Assembly: GCA_002118135.1 (NCBI GenBank)
Contig: BDIU01000054.1
Coordinates: 1-64,000 of the forward strand
Direction of reading: 5' to 3'
DNA length: 64,000 bases
Source: Trebouxia sp. TZW2008
Taxonomy: Eukaryota > Chlorophyta > Trebouxiophyceae > Trebouxiales > Trebouxiaceae
Position 1 is the stretch's first letter; the number at the start of each line of letters is the position of its first letter. The translations under genes were made by a program, and so were the position numbers. The notes below the pieces were generated by a model. That model did no database searches, was not told the origin of the DNA, and saw nothing but the letters and a program-made list of their open reading frames with translations. Shown here piece by piece: positions 23,001-32,137 of the stretch.

Positions 23001-26000
23001 CTGGAGCGACGCTGGTAAGTCATTGTTTTGTTACTGCTGATGCAACAGTCAGACAAACTGCTGGTGCGTGATTGTATTGTCACTGGCTATACACGTACAG
23101 AGGTGCACCGCCCAGTCTATGCTTTCCGTCCAGAAAAATCTGCAGTGATGCTGGTCAGTCATACTTCAGTCAGTGCCTACACTTGCAATGAAGAAAAGTG
23201 CTGTGCCCAGCCTATGCTTTGCATCCACCAAACATGGAGCAATGCTGGTGTTTGAATTTGTTGCAACTGCCTACTTGCAGTAGAAACAGAAGTGAAGTGC
23301 CCAGTCTATGCTGCTCGTCCACAAGAACTGGAGTGATGCAGGTAAGTGGTTCTTTTGTCAGTCCCTATGCGTGCAGCAGAGACTGTGATGCTGGCAAGTC
23401 GTTCTTTTGTCCACGCTTCTGCATGCAGCCACTCCTCAGGACAGGAGCAATCTCGGTCTCGGTCTTCTTCTCTTGTTATTGTCTACACTTGCAGTAGACA
23501 GAAGTGCAATGCCCAGTGCATACTGTTCCTCCACAAGAACTGGAGTGATGCTGGTAAGTGGTTCTTTTGTCAGTCTTTATACATGCAGCAGAGACTGTGA
23601 TACTGGCAAGTTGTTCTTTTGTCCACGCCTGTGCATGCAGGCGCTCCTCAGGACAGGGGCAATCTTGGTGTCGGTTTTCTTCTCTTGTCATTGTCTACAC
23701 TTGCAGTGGACAGAAGTGCAGTGCCCAGTGTAGGCTGTTTGTGCACAAGAATTGGAGCGATTCTGGTGAGTGATTGTTAGCGCGCACACACAATTGCCAG
23801 ACAGAACCTTCGATCAAAGGTGTATTTTGGCAGCGGCAGATTTAGTGCAGCCCAGATACGTGCTGATGATGTCTGCACTATAGTGTACCTACCAGGATAC
23901 ACTTGAACCATAGCATACTGAACCCAAGAGGCATTTTTTCAAGGCATGCATTGAGCAGACCTCAAAGAGACTGACAGCCAAGCATATAAGGGACGCACTG
24001 ACACTGCATTCCAGTCAGAACAGTCTGAATCAGAAGCTCTTCTCTGCGTTCAATCATTGCAGTGTGCAAGCTTGCTTGAACTCCTTTAAAAAAATTGTCC
24101 TGAGATGAAATTGTTCTTGAAATTGTTCTTGGACCGATGCATGGAGACTTTGGCAGCCAAGGGCAACATTCAATGCACTGAAAGTGGATTGCAGTCAAAG
24201 TTATCTACAACAGCATGTTCAGTACTGTTGGTCATTGCGGTCTGCAGCTTGACTTGAAGTCACTTCAAGTCAAGCTGCAGACCGCAATGCTGGATCAAAT
24301 GCAAGCCTTGAGAAGAGGCTCACAGGACTGGCAGCTAGAGGGCAATGTCATAGTTGCAGCGACTACGCACGGTAGGGCATCCACTACCCTTGATTGTACG
24401 CACAAGAAATCCTTTCATAATTTATGTTCAGCCAGAAACATAACTCTGCAAAACCACACTTACCACAATCTCGTTTCCACGCAGGCATTGAGAAGAGGCT
24501 AAAGACCTTGGCTGCCAATCGCAACATGAAGGACGGTACAAGTGGTCCTGTCATCACCTGCAAGTGTCCACATCAGGACATACATTCACACACACTCAGG
24601 CATCGCAGATTGCATCAAGGCTTACACCTCATCATGGGGCGCAGGCATTGAGGAGAGGTTGAAAACGCTGGCTGCCAAGCGCAACATGAAGGATGGCACC
24701 ATCGGGCCTGTCATCACCACCTTGTAGATTTCTTGGCAAGACTGTAACTATTGATCTTGTGGTGTTGCCCAGCGAAAGCCTCTACACTGACCCCAATTAC
24801 CACCCTCTTTGACGACTCAAAAATCAGCGAGATTTTGTTTACTCGTAGGTATTGAGGAGAGGTTGACGACATTGGCTGCCAAGCGCAACATGAAGCATGC
24901 ATAGCGTTGTAGTCTGACCATGTGAGTAGAGCTTTTCAGGAGATCTTTTCCCTCCTGTCTTTCAAAACACGAGGGTTGATTATCAAAATGTTCTTGAAAA
25001 GATTCTGTGTTACATACAGGTATTGAGGAGAGGCTAAAGACCTTGGCAGCCAAGCGTAACATGAAGGACGGCACCATCGGGCCCGTCATCACCTGGACCA
25101 CTGAAGCCATGCTGGGTCATGTTGACAAACTCCTCAAGATCCCAGGTATGGATTTTCTCCTAGGTCTCTTCTCCCTGTGGAAGTAGGGTAGTTCTGCGGG
25201 TTTGTTGCTTTTTGCAGAACACTGGAGCTGCAATGATTCACTGCTCTGCTGTAAAAGTGTCTAGGCCGCTTCACTGCTGCAACAAATGTGTAGCACATTG
25301 CACCCAGACCACATTTGATTGCCCATGTGCCCGACTACACAGATTGCACAATGCAGGAGCAAGGCTAGCTTTTGGAGGCAAGGAACTGCAGAACCACACA
25401 GTGCCCAAGGTGTATGGCGCCATTGAGCCTACTGCTGTGTTTGTGCCGCTTAAAGAGATCCTAAAGGATGACGACACCTTTGAGACAGTCACAACTGAGG
25501 TCTTTGGGCCCCTACAGGTATGCCCAAAAGCAGAGTATCTTCATGTGCAACTGCAATGCCATGCACAACGCAGAGCACAAATGCAGCTGCTCACATGTCG
25601 TTGCACTCGTGCCTAAATATGCAATTTTAATGACACACACCATGACATATACCTGTCAGCTTGCATGAATATAGTTGCATGAACAAGCGCCCATACTTAC
25701 TGTTTTGATTAGTGCTGTGTACATGATCTCGCAGCTCACACACAAGACTATGGCATTTTCAAAAGTTGCTGATGCTGGTGCTAATAGAGTATGATGACAG
25801 CAAACTCGACCCCGTGTTGCAAGTAACTATGAGGATGCGTGCTCATTTGACAGCCGCCATTGTGTTCACATATCAAATGTTTTATATGCAGGTCTTGACA
25901 GAGTATGATGACAGCGAAGTTGACACAGTGCTGCAAGTCGCTAAGAGGATGCATGCTCACTTGACGGCCGCCGTTGTGCTTACAGCCATTGCTTGCGGCC

Positions 26001-27080
26001 ATTGTGCATACAAAGCAATACTTTGGTTTCCAGGCGTTGACAGAACATGACAATAGCAAACTGGGCACAGTATTGCAAGTCAGTGAGAAGATGCACGCCA
26101 TTTGGCAGTAGGCGTTGCGCTCACAGCCAGTGTGCTTATATACAGTTTGTTCCACATGCAGGTGTTGACAGAGTATGATGACAGCGAAGTTGACACAGTG
26201 TTGCAAGTCACTGAGAGGATGCACGCCCATTTGACCGCCGCCATTGTGTCGAATGATGTGCATTTTCTGCAAAAGATGCTAGCCAACACAGTAAATGGCA
26301 CAACCTATGCTGGTATCAGGGCGCGCTGCACAGGTCAGTATACACACATCCTGTGTTGATTAATGAATTGTGTCCTTGAGTGTGTTTTGTCTGGCTAAAA
26401 GGCACATCCCATGCTGGCAACAGAGCGCGCTGCACAGTTTACCTCGAGCTACCAAGCATTTGTTTGATGATTCAGCATTGACTTCATTGATGTGTTTGCT
26501 GCTTGGGTGGAAGGCACAACCAATGCTGGTATCAGAGCACGCTGCACAGGTCAGCTCAATTCATGAGATGCTTGTGCTATGATGATGGGTTTGTTTGTAA
26601 TTGACTGATGCTGGCCAACACTGTGAATGCCACAACTTACGCTGGTGTCAGGGCACGCTGCACAGGATGGGTTTCAAGATGCATTGAGTTGCATCTGCAT
26701 CTTGCCTCATGTGTGTTTGGTGTTTTCATGCGGCAACCAGCTTTCATGTGCATAACAAGACGTGCTTGTTGCCGCACATGATTGCCTGAGCAAACAATCA
26801 TGTGTGGCATTAAGCACGTCTTGTTATGCATATGACACCCAGAGCAAGTTTTCACCAGCATTTCAGCATGACAGTAGGTGTTCTCCCCCAGCCCTGATTG
26901 TAACCCATGCATCTCTTGACTGCAGGCGCGCCCCAGAATCACTGGTTTGGGCCAGCAGGGGACCCCAGGGGAGCAGGCATTGGTACCCCAGAGGCCATCA
27001 AACTGGTGTGGTCCTGCCACAGAGAGATTATAAACGACAATGGCCCCATTCCTGAGGGCACAGCCTTGACTCAAACCTAG
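17002..27080 (+). CDS. ALDH12: delta-1-pyrroline-5-carboxylate dehydrogenase (ALDH12), mitochondrial
   Basis: Twelve exons: 17002-17125, 17251-17339, 17448-17530, 18282-18339, 19523-19636, 21322-21509, 21922-22111, 22852-23014, 25020-25145, 25357-25517, 26162-26333, 26926-27080. All phases agree, giving 540 residues, close to the plant enzyme. The N-terminus (MWARALQRQAINWNGRRLL) is a basic mitochondrial-type presequence. Recognisable blocks are VNGNW, IPDPYNGEEF, GRHNPLKKPER, KLIQRFSPKSY, YRWPFGPV then ITPFNFPLE, LFTGSAKVAE, LEDAGFDWKVLGPD (general-base Glu), CSGQKCSAQSMLFVH (catalytic Cys), TTEVFGPLQ, RMHAHLTAAIVSND, NHWFGPAGDPRGAGIGTPEA. From family knowledge it oxidises glutamate semialdehyde (P5C) to glutamate in proline catabolism, using NAD. 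Nearly every intron contains decayed copies of the neighbouring exon. The coding sum is 1.6 kb within a 10-kb gene. Confidence 0.95.
17920..18097 (+). mobile_element. MITE copy B, TA-flanked CAGT family
   Basis: It begins TATAGTGAATTCTCTTCGCAAC, continues 'GACTGCTTTGG' and 'GTCCTTA' motifs as in the intact copy, and ends 'AGAGACGTTGCTGTA'. It lies in P5CDH intron 3, with TA at both ends. Confidence 0.6.
18520..18548 (+). repeat. short telomere-like motif
   Basis: It reads AAAACCCTAAACCCTATAAC, about two and a half units of the plant/green-algal telomere repeat. It lies in P5CDH intron 4, 13 bp past the end of 'GGAAAGCGCAAGAACG'. It is too short to be more than suggestive. Confidence 0.35.
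18661..19110 (+). repeat. four-copy 122-125 bp minisatellite in P5CDH intron 4
   Basis: Units start near 18661, 18786, 18908 and 19036 with 'CACTGCAGTGCCCCTGTGAT', then 'ACTGCAGTTGATAGTTCAAT' and 'CTCAACTCTTTGCTGCTGT'. Unlike the other arrays, it does not match a recognised flanking exon. Confidence 0.8.
19270..20530 (+). repeat. P5CDH exon 5 junction arrays on both sides
   Basis: Upstream, two copies of the acceptor and first codons (TTGTGTACANNTAGCAGA-TTTTTTGC) lie at about 19276 and 19390. Downstream of the intact exon (19523-19636) are five decayed copies of its 3' two-thirds plus donor: 19716-19791, 19927-20001, about 20085-20129, 20240-20319 and 20461-20527. Shared core: CTCTGGCAGAGGTCAAGATC, then TTCTTGGAGAACTTCAGTGG, then GACTCG|GTATGC. 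Spacing is 140-230 bp. Confidence 0.9.
20770..21300 (+). repeat. four decayed copies of the P5CDH exon 6 start
   Basis: Copies at about 20770-20860, 20899-20990, 21037-21125 and 21183-21275 each repeat 'GACCCATATGCATGCAGGTA', then 'CAGGTCTTTTGGNGTGTCTG' and 'GGGACCACCCAGGGCAGCAG'. They precede the intact exon at 21322. Mean spacing is about 135 bp. A piece of the exon middle (GTTATCACCCCCTTCAACCT) also recurs downstream at 21562. Confidence 0.9.
21590..22425 (+). repeat. P5CDH exon 7 junction copies, both sides
   Basis: Fragments of the exon 7 start lie at about 21594-21630, 21708-21765 and 21813-21862. The intact exon is 21922-22111. Two donor-side copies lie at 22170-22219 and 22366-22421 (GCAAAGGTGGCAGAGCTTCT, GGCAAAGGAGCTGCAGGGCA, then AG|GT). 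Both downstream copies have intact GT donors. Confidence 0.8.
22670..23770 (+). repeat. P5CDH exon 8 copies, including five of the catalytic-Cys segment
   Basis: One acceptor-side copy lies at 22670-22740 (TTTGGAAGACGCTGGTTTTG). After the intact exon (22852-23014) there are donor-side copies near 23090, 23190, 23287, 23490 and 23703, each repeating 'GACAGAAGTGCAGTGCCCAG', 'TCTATGCTGTTCGTCCACAA', 'GAACTGGAGYGATGCTG|GT'. Those at 23287, 23490 and 23703 have a TGCAG just upstream and a good GT donor. Confidence 0.9.
23947..24905 (+). repeat. six acceptor-side copies of P5CDH exon 9
   Basis: Copies at about 23947-23995, 24130-24165, 24303-24350, 24485-24563, 24645-24724 and 24847-24900 share 'GCATTGAGGAGAGGCTAAAG', 'ACCTTGGCTGCCAAGCGCAA' and 'CATGAAGGACGG'. 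The intact exon starts at 25020. The copies nearest the exon are the best preserved, and two keep an open frame through GPVIT. Confidence 0.9.
24233..24289. repeat. perfect 57-bp palindrome (28-bp arms, 1-base centre)
   Basis: Left arm 24233-24260 (starting CATTGCGGTCTGCAGC) and right arm 24262-24289 are exact reverse complements around a single C. It lies in P5CDH intron 8, just before an exon 9 copy. Confidence 0.95.
25764..26665 (+). repeat. P5CDH exon 11 junction arrays on both sides
   Basis: Upstream copies at about 25764-25855, 25890-25982 and 26032-26115 repeat 'GTCTTGACAGAGTATGATGA', 'CAGCGAAGTTGACACAGTGC' and 'GATGCATGCTCACTTGACGG', period about 130 bp. The intact exon is 26162-26333. 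Downstream donor-side copies lie at 26399-26440, 26512-26555 and 26606-26668 (GGTATCAGAGCACGCTGCAC then AG|GT). Confidence 0.9.
26749..26830. repeat. 36-bp inverted repeat with 10-base loop
   Basis: Arms 26749-26784 and 26795-26830 (TGCATAACAAGACGTGCTT... pairing with ...AAGCACGTCTTGTTATGCA) match with about three mismatches. It lies in P5CDH intron 11. Confidence 0.85.
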
Positions 27081-27940
27081 AGGGCATATCAGCAGTCATC
27101 ATGAGTCAGCAACCTGTCATGAGTCAAGATGAGTCATGATGGCACAGCAAAGATGAGGTTGTTCCCGGCCTGGAATCTAGCTATTTTGCATGATGCTGTC
27201 AACAATGACTTGAGAAAGACCGACTGGGCTATGTCAAAGATGATCAGATCATCTTACAGGGGCCATGGTACCTTTAGGGCAAGAGTGGTTATTGCAGGAT
27301 CCTAGATCTTAACAGCAATGTCTGTGCTAGACCCTCATCACTTTAAACCTGTTGGGCTTGTTTTTCTGAAGCAGGATTGTTGCTCAGCTATTTCATTCTG
27401 CAGCTGCTTTGACTTTTTGCCACATTTCGGTCTGCTTTCTGCTGGTAAAACATCTGGATAGAGGGATTTTGTAACAGGAGCTGCTTTTCTGCCGGCCCTG
27501 TAAAAGAAGCATGAACGCCGCCAAGGCATGATGTCTAAATCCAGTCTTGATATTACCCAAGAATTACCAGAAAAATGTTTGCAGCTGCATATGTTTGTCA
27601 GATCTGATCACATAGCATTCAGACTTTTGAATCATGTGTGCGGCCAGAAGAGGTGTATGCAGTCGCTGCTCAGTAGACGACTTGACTGCTTTAGACTTGT
27701 CATGCATGTTGCATGACCGGTGCCTCGATGGGGCCTTTGAGCCCAATCTGTGCATACTTGACGCAACGTACTGATAAATGTATCAGAAGCTAGTCCACAA
27801 TGAAATTTCAATTTTAAAGCTATGCGCGCTCCCAATATAAGGCATGCAAGCTTGCCAGGTCCTTTCAGATTTGGTCGAAGCCAAAGTCAACAGGAACTGA
27901 TGAGGTATATTGACAGCCGTCAAATGGTTTCAACAATCAG
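27081..27940. other. convergent 3' intergenic region
   Basis: It lies between the P5CDH stop (27080) and the JMJD6 stop (27941). On the minus strand, 27501-27338 reads as a possible terminal exon: acceptor 'TTCTTTTACAG', then AAPVTKSLYPDVLPAESRPK and KCGKKSKQLQNEIAEQQ to a stop. No upstream partner was found, so it is noted only. Confidence 0.3.
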
Positions 27941-30900
27941 CTATTCATGTTTTGAGCGCCATTCCTCAGAGATGCAATGTGTCTCAGTTGTTTGGGCATA
28001 ATTTTTATCTGGTCTGTATCGTTTGCAATCTTGCTGCCTGCTATTTGCGCTGTCAGATGCCTTCCTCTTGTTGCGGCCATGCTTGTTGTCATCATCATCA
28101 CTTGAAGAAGAGGATGATGATGATGATGACGAGGAAGAAGAGCTGCTGCTAGATGATGAGCTGCTACTCGATGAAGAAGAGGACCCTGATTGGTCATCAC
28201 CCTGACTAGTCAGGTCTGATACCACTTGGAACAAGTCAGGTCGTTCTTCTTGAATCACGCTCAACCACTTGGTCGACATCTTGGGCCTACCCTTGCGCGT
28301 GTGCTTCCAAACCTGGAAACAGCAGGCCACAAAGCTGCAAGCTGATGAATTGGATTGTACTATATGAAATTAAGCAGCTGCCCAGGAATATGGTAGTGAT
28401 TGTGAGTCATGCAACATCACGATATGCAATGCAATGCTGATGAGTGATGATGTGCTCTGGCATGTCACGCAGTAGAACACAGAGCTATGTATGCCATTGC
28501 GCTTGAGTATGGTATGCAATCTAGCTCAGTGCTGTGTAACGGTCACACATCTCATTGCAGACAGAGCGGCTGTGCCAACAGTTGTACTTCACAGCAGTAG
28601 ACTTTGTCTATATCTCCTCTGCAAGCAAGTACTGGGGTGCTTGACTGCGTAGCATGTTGCAGTGCTGCGTGGTAGCTGTATGTTTTACCTTTGGGAAGTT
28701 TGCTGTGCTGGCATAGTTGTGGGTGACAGCAATGGTGAGGTCCAGATTGAGCACTGTATGCCACCAGCCCCCAGGAACATACACAGTCTCCCCGGGACCC
28801 TGCAAACAGCAGTTAAAATATGTAGTGATAACGCAAATGATCATGCTATTGACAATGATGCCAACATTTAGTACCGCTAGGTTTAGTGGGTGCGTCCAAT
28901 TGCATAGAAGGGGCTCGCCTACCTGGATAATATCAATGGGCTTGGCAGTTGGCCAGTCAGCCCTCTGTGTCAGGGGGTACACATGGGTGAACCAGCCAAC
29001 AGCTTCCCGCTCTAGGCCAGGTATCTTGGGCAAGACATGATGGCGAGGAGTGCCTGGAGGGAACAGCGCCCACCGCTTGTGGCCAGACAGGAGTGCGTTC
29101 CAGGCGCTTGTGGCTAAGGGATCAACGTGTATGCCGCTACCGCTGCGTGCTGGGCCCATCACGATCCACCTACACAAGCGATTATTAGCTGTCACTGATT
29201 TGACAACTCATCAGTTACCCATCCCTTGATCAATGCACCCATTCCTTCATCAATTTGTCGTTCATAGGCAATGGCTTGGGCGGTCAATGGAATGTCAACA
29301 TGTTGATGCATTGATGAATGGTTTGATCAATGCACTGACTGACTCAATCAATCAATTAGTCATACAACTAGTCAGCCCATGTAGACGAGTCAGCACCCAG
29401 TTAGGTGGCACGGGGCATGTGAACCTTGACTTCAGCACATTGAGCTGAGAGCAAGACTTCCAAGCCACACGGCATAACCAAGAGGCTGCAAACGCCACAC
29501 ATTTCTGACCTGAGCACCATGGTAGCTTCTTTGTTTCTGCATGCCTTCAGCAAGGAACTGCATGTTTTTCAAGTTGCAATGCTCCAGAAGAGACTGGTGA
29601 TCAGAAGGCTTTCAATGAAGTCAATGGCTTGTATGATCAGATGTGCCCAGAAATAGACAGGAGTGTGAAAATGTTCAACCTTTCAATACAGCACTACTGC
29701 CCCCGCCGACATGCAAGACTCTTCTTTGCATCTGCCGCTGTTGACGTCCAGTCAGTTGCATCAAGTTGCCGATCTATGTAGACCTGGCCAGAGCATGCCT
29801 GACTGCTGCCGTCCTGACCATGCAGAGCAGCAGACGACAGATAGTGTCGTGCCCAAGAGACCATCGAGTCTTGAAGCAGAACACGCAGTAAGCCTTTCTC
29901 AACCTGTAAGGCGGTTGCCATCGATTGCCAGCTAACATCAAATCTTCCAGGGACCACTGAGGGATGCAGCAAACAGCAAGAAGGCCTTTGCGGCCGTTTT
30001 AATTGAATGCAAGGAAGAAGAAGAGACAGTGAGTTGGACTGAACCTGTATGGTGGCCGCCGTCGATCGCCAGCTAGCCTCATCAGGTCTTCCTGAAACCA
30101 CGCAGGGATGCAGTAATCAGCAAGAAGGGCTTTGCTGCCGTCTCGGTCCCCAAAGGTGCCATCAAAGATGTACATGGGTGAGTCATCCTGCATGTGGACT
30201 GGGTCTTGCAGATAGCCCAGGAAATGCTTCAGCCTCAGCCTGACTGCGTACCCATCATCGTCTGCGCCAACCTGCAAAACATGTCCCCTACTATCAGGGG
30301 GTTGGATGCCACTGAATCTTGTCCTGAATCTTACTCTTCAAGTGCAGCTTGCAGTAAACACTGTGCGAGGAAAAACGCAGTCTTACAAAGTGTAAGTGCA
30401 ACACTGCACAGAGGGAATGCACAATAGTAACAATGATACTGTTGACTGGTCTGATCAGATTTGGGATGATTGAATGGAGTGTGAATGTGGACTCTTCACC
30501 TTAAATTTATGTTCGCCAAAGCGCCGCGCAAGCTCTGTTGTGTTCCACAGCTGTTGCGCCTGCCAGCTGTCTTGCGAGCCAGTGATGACAACGGGGATGC
30601 GAGGCTTCTCATACAATTGTATGAAGGTTTCATAGGACATTTTCTGCATGACAGGTTGCTGTTGACACTGCTGGTGAGAACAAGAATGCAAGCATTGACT
30701 GCAAGTCTTGCACACAAGGGGTGTGACAGTGGAATGACGGGAGCATGACGGCGTACCCAGTTGCATGCCATCAGTGCGCTAAGAGTTGACAATACGTAGA
30801 CACCACAGACGGCACTTTGCCTTTGGTAACATCATTGCAACTGGTCACACAGCTTGACAGCCTTTGAATACGTGGCCTGATGCAGGATTGCATGGAAAGG

Positions 30901-31288
30901 AGAAAGAGAAGCATCGTCCTGGTTCGAGAATGCAAAACAGTCTCACATAAGTCCACTTCATGCATGTTTGACTCTGCTGCAAGAGTAGGACCAGCGACTT
31001 AGAAATTGCAGAGAGACTCACTGTGCTATCCACACGCGTGACGCTGTCTTTAATGTTGTGCCATGAGCAGATATTTGTTCTTGCATAGCCATGCTTTTGC
31101 CTGCATGCAAACAGCCCTCACACCTGATCCAGGCTTTGCATGACAGGTCAAACATGCTGCGCATGCAAAAGTTGCATGCTGCGGACAGTACAGGACAGAT
31201 CAGACTGAAGCCTCACCAGTCGCCTTTTGACACACTGAGCTCACTTCTTGATGCTCTTTTTGCGGCCAAGATTTTGCGCTCTTGCTGT
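27941..31288 (-). CDS. JMJD6: JMJD6-type JmjC dioxygenase with poly-Ser tail
   Basis: Minus-strand exons 31288-31217, 31100-31022, 30658-30500, 30271-30045, 29169-28923, 28799-28689, 28312-27941; all phases agree (about 421 residues plus a missing first codon or exon). It runs in JMJD6 order: [20 protein letters not shown] near the N-terminus, [116 protein letters not shown]. Fe(II) ligands H-x-D (GIHVDP) and the distal His (GWWH) are present. The tail has about 28 consecutive Ser, then DDDD and KRK, as in animal JMJD6. Family knowledge suggests a nuclear 2-oxoglutarate oxygenase (lysyl hydroxylase; demethylase activity debated). The start codon is unresolved: a stop lies just upstream of the acceptor at 31288, so a tiny first exon is expected. 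Confidence 0.9.
28096..28192 (-). repeat. poly-Ser/Asp simple repeat inside JMJD6 last exon
   Basis: On the plus strand this is a GAAGAAGAGGATGAT-type purine-rich run. On the coding strand it encodes an unbroken serine stretch using mixed AGC/TCA/TCT/TCC codons, then aspartates. Mixed codons argue for selection on the peptide rather than fresh slippage alone. Confidence 0.7.
29720..30000 (-). repeat. two donor-side copies of JMJD6 exon 4
   Basis: On the coding (minus) strand, copies lie at about 30000-29904 and 29822-29720, downstream of the intact exon end at 30045. They repeat the exon's last ~95 bases (plus-strand view: AACCTGTAAGGCGGTTGCCA, TCGATTGCCAGCTAACATCA, GATGCAGCAAACAGCAAGAA). 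The nearer copy keeps its GT donor. Confidence 0.8.
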
Positions 31289-32137
31289 CTGCAGCAGGGT
31301 GACCAAATTCAGCTTGCAGCCTACTTGAAACCTTGAACCTTGCATATTGTGCCATGGCGAGACGAGATACTCACTGATGTGCTGCCTGTTGTTGCTCGAG
31401 CAGTGCCCTGTCACTTGTACATGTCACATTAGCTGGCGGCAAGTCGGTGTCTTTGCTTGCCAGGCAGCCGGTGTCGTGATCCTGGACCTCATGCGCAGTC
31501 GTCAGAGGCGTATTGCGTTGGTCACTAGGGGACATCCAGGTCCTCAAAGACTGGGTGCTTCACGCACTTTGGAACCTGTGCGCTTTTGCCACTTGCAACA
31601 AGCAGCAAGCAGGTCCACCGTCACCTCGACTGCCGAGCTGTGACCACAACGACGCTGAGAGAACACCGAAGCGGTGCTGAGAGTTGCCGAGGTCACCGGC
31701 GAGTTGTCAGGTCGTGCTGCGCTTTCATGACTGTTTCGGAAGCGACATGCTTTCAAACGTCGGGAGCACAGGAGATGAAACGGCGCGCAGAATGTTGTGT
31801 TTACAATGGCTTGGGCCTGGTTGCTTGGACGAGACCGCATCGCTCCGTTGATCAATCGCGCCGCTTGGTCTGGTCACTAAACCTCTGACTTTGCGTTGAT
31901 ACTCGCAGTGACTGCCTTGTACGTCAAGGCAGCCAGACGTTTTGAAAGCATACTCCTTACTTTGACCTGACATACAACTGCAGCTGGGACAGCGTTGTTT
32001 ATAGTTGTAGACATCATTCTAAGTCAAGCTAAGCCCATACTACTTTCTCAGGCATGTTGCATTGATCAGAAAGTGGCCATCACTGCCAGTCAAGTGGAGG
32101 GGCACTGCGCAGCTGCTGTGGTGACAGCAAAGTTTTC
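31289..32137. promoter_or_regulatory. divergent intergenic region between JMJD6 and the sirtuin gene
   Basis: These two genes are transcribed away from each other from here. The missing JMJD6 first exon probably lies in the left part. CG-containing sequence is denser (31500-31870) than in the introns, which fits a promoter, but no specific element was identified. Confidence 0.4.

Noticed and set aside
19270..26668. tandem exons encoding a repeated-domain protein
   Set aside because: Most copies have stops, frameshifts or lost splice sites, and ALDH12 needs each segment once. They are relics, not a repeat protein.
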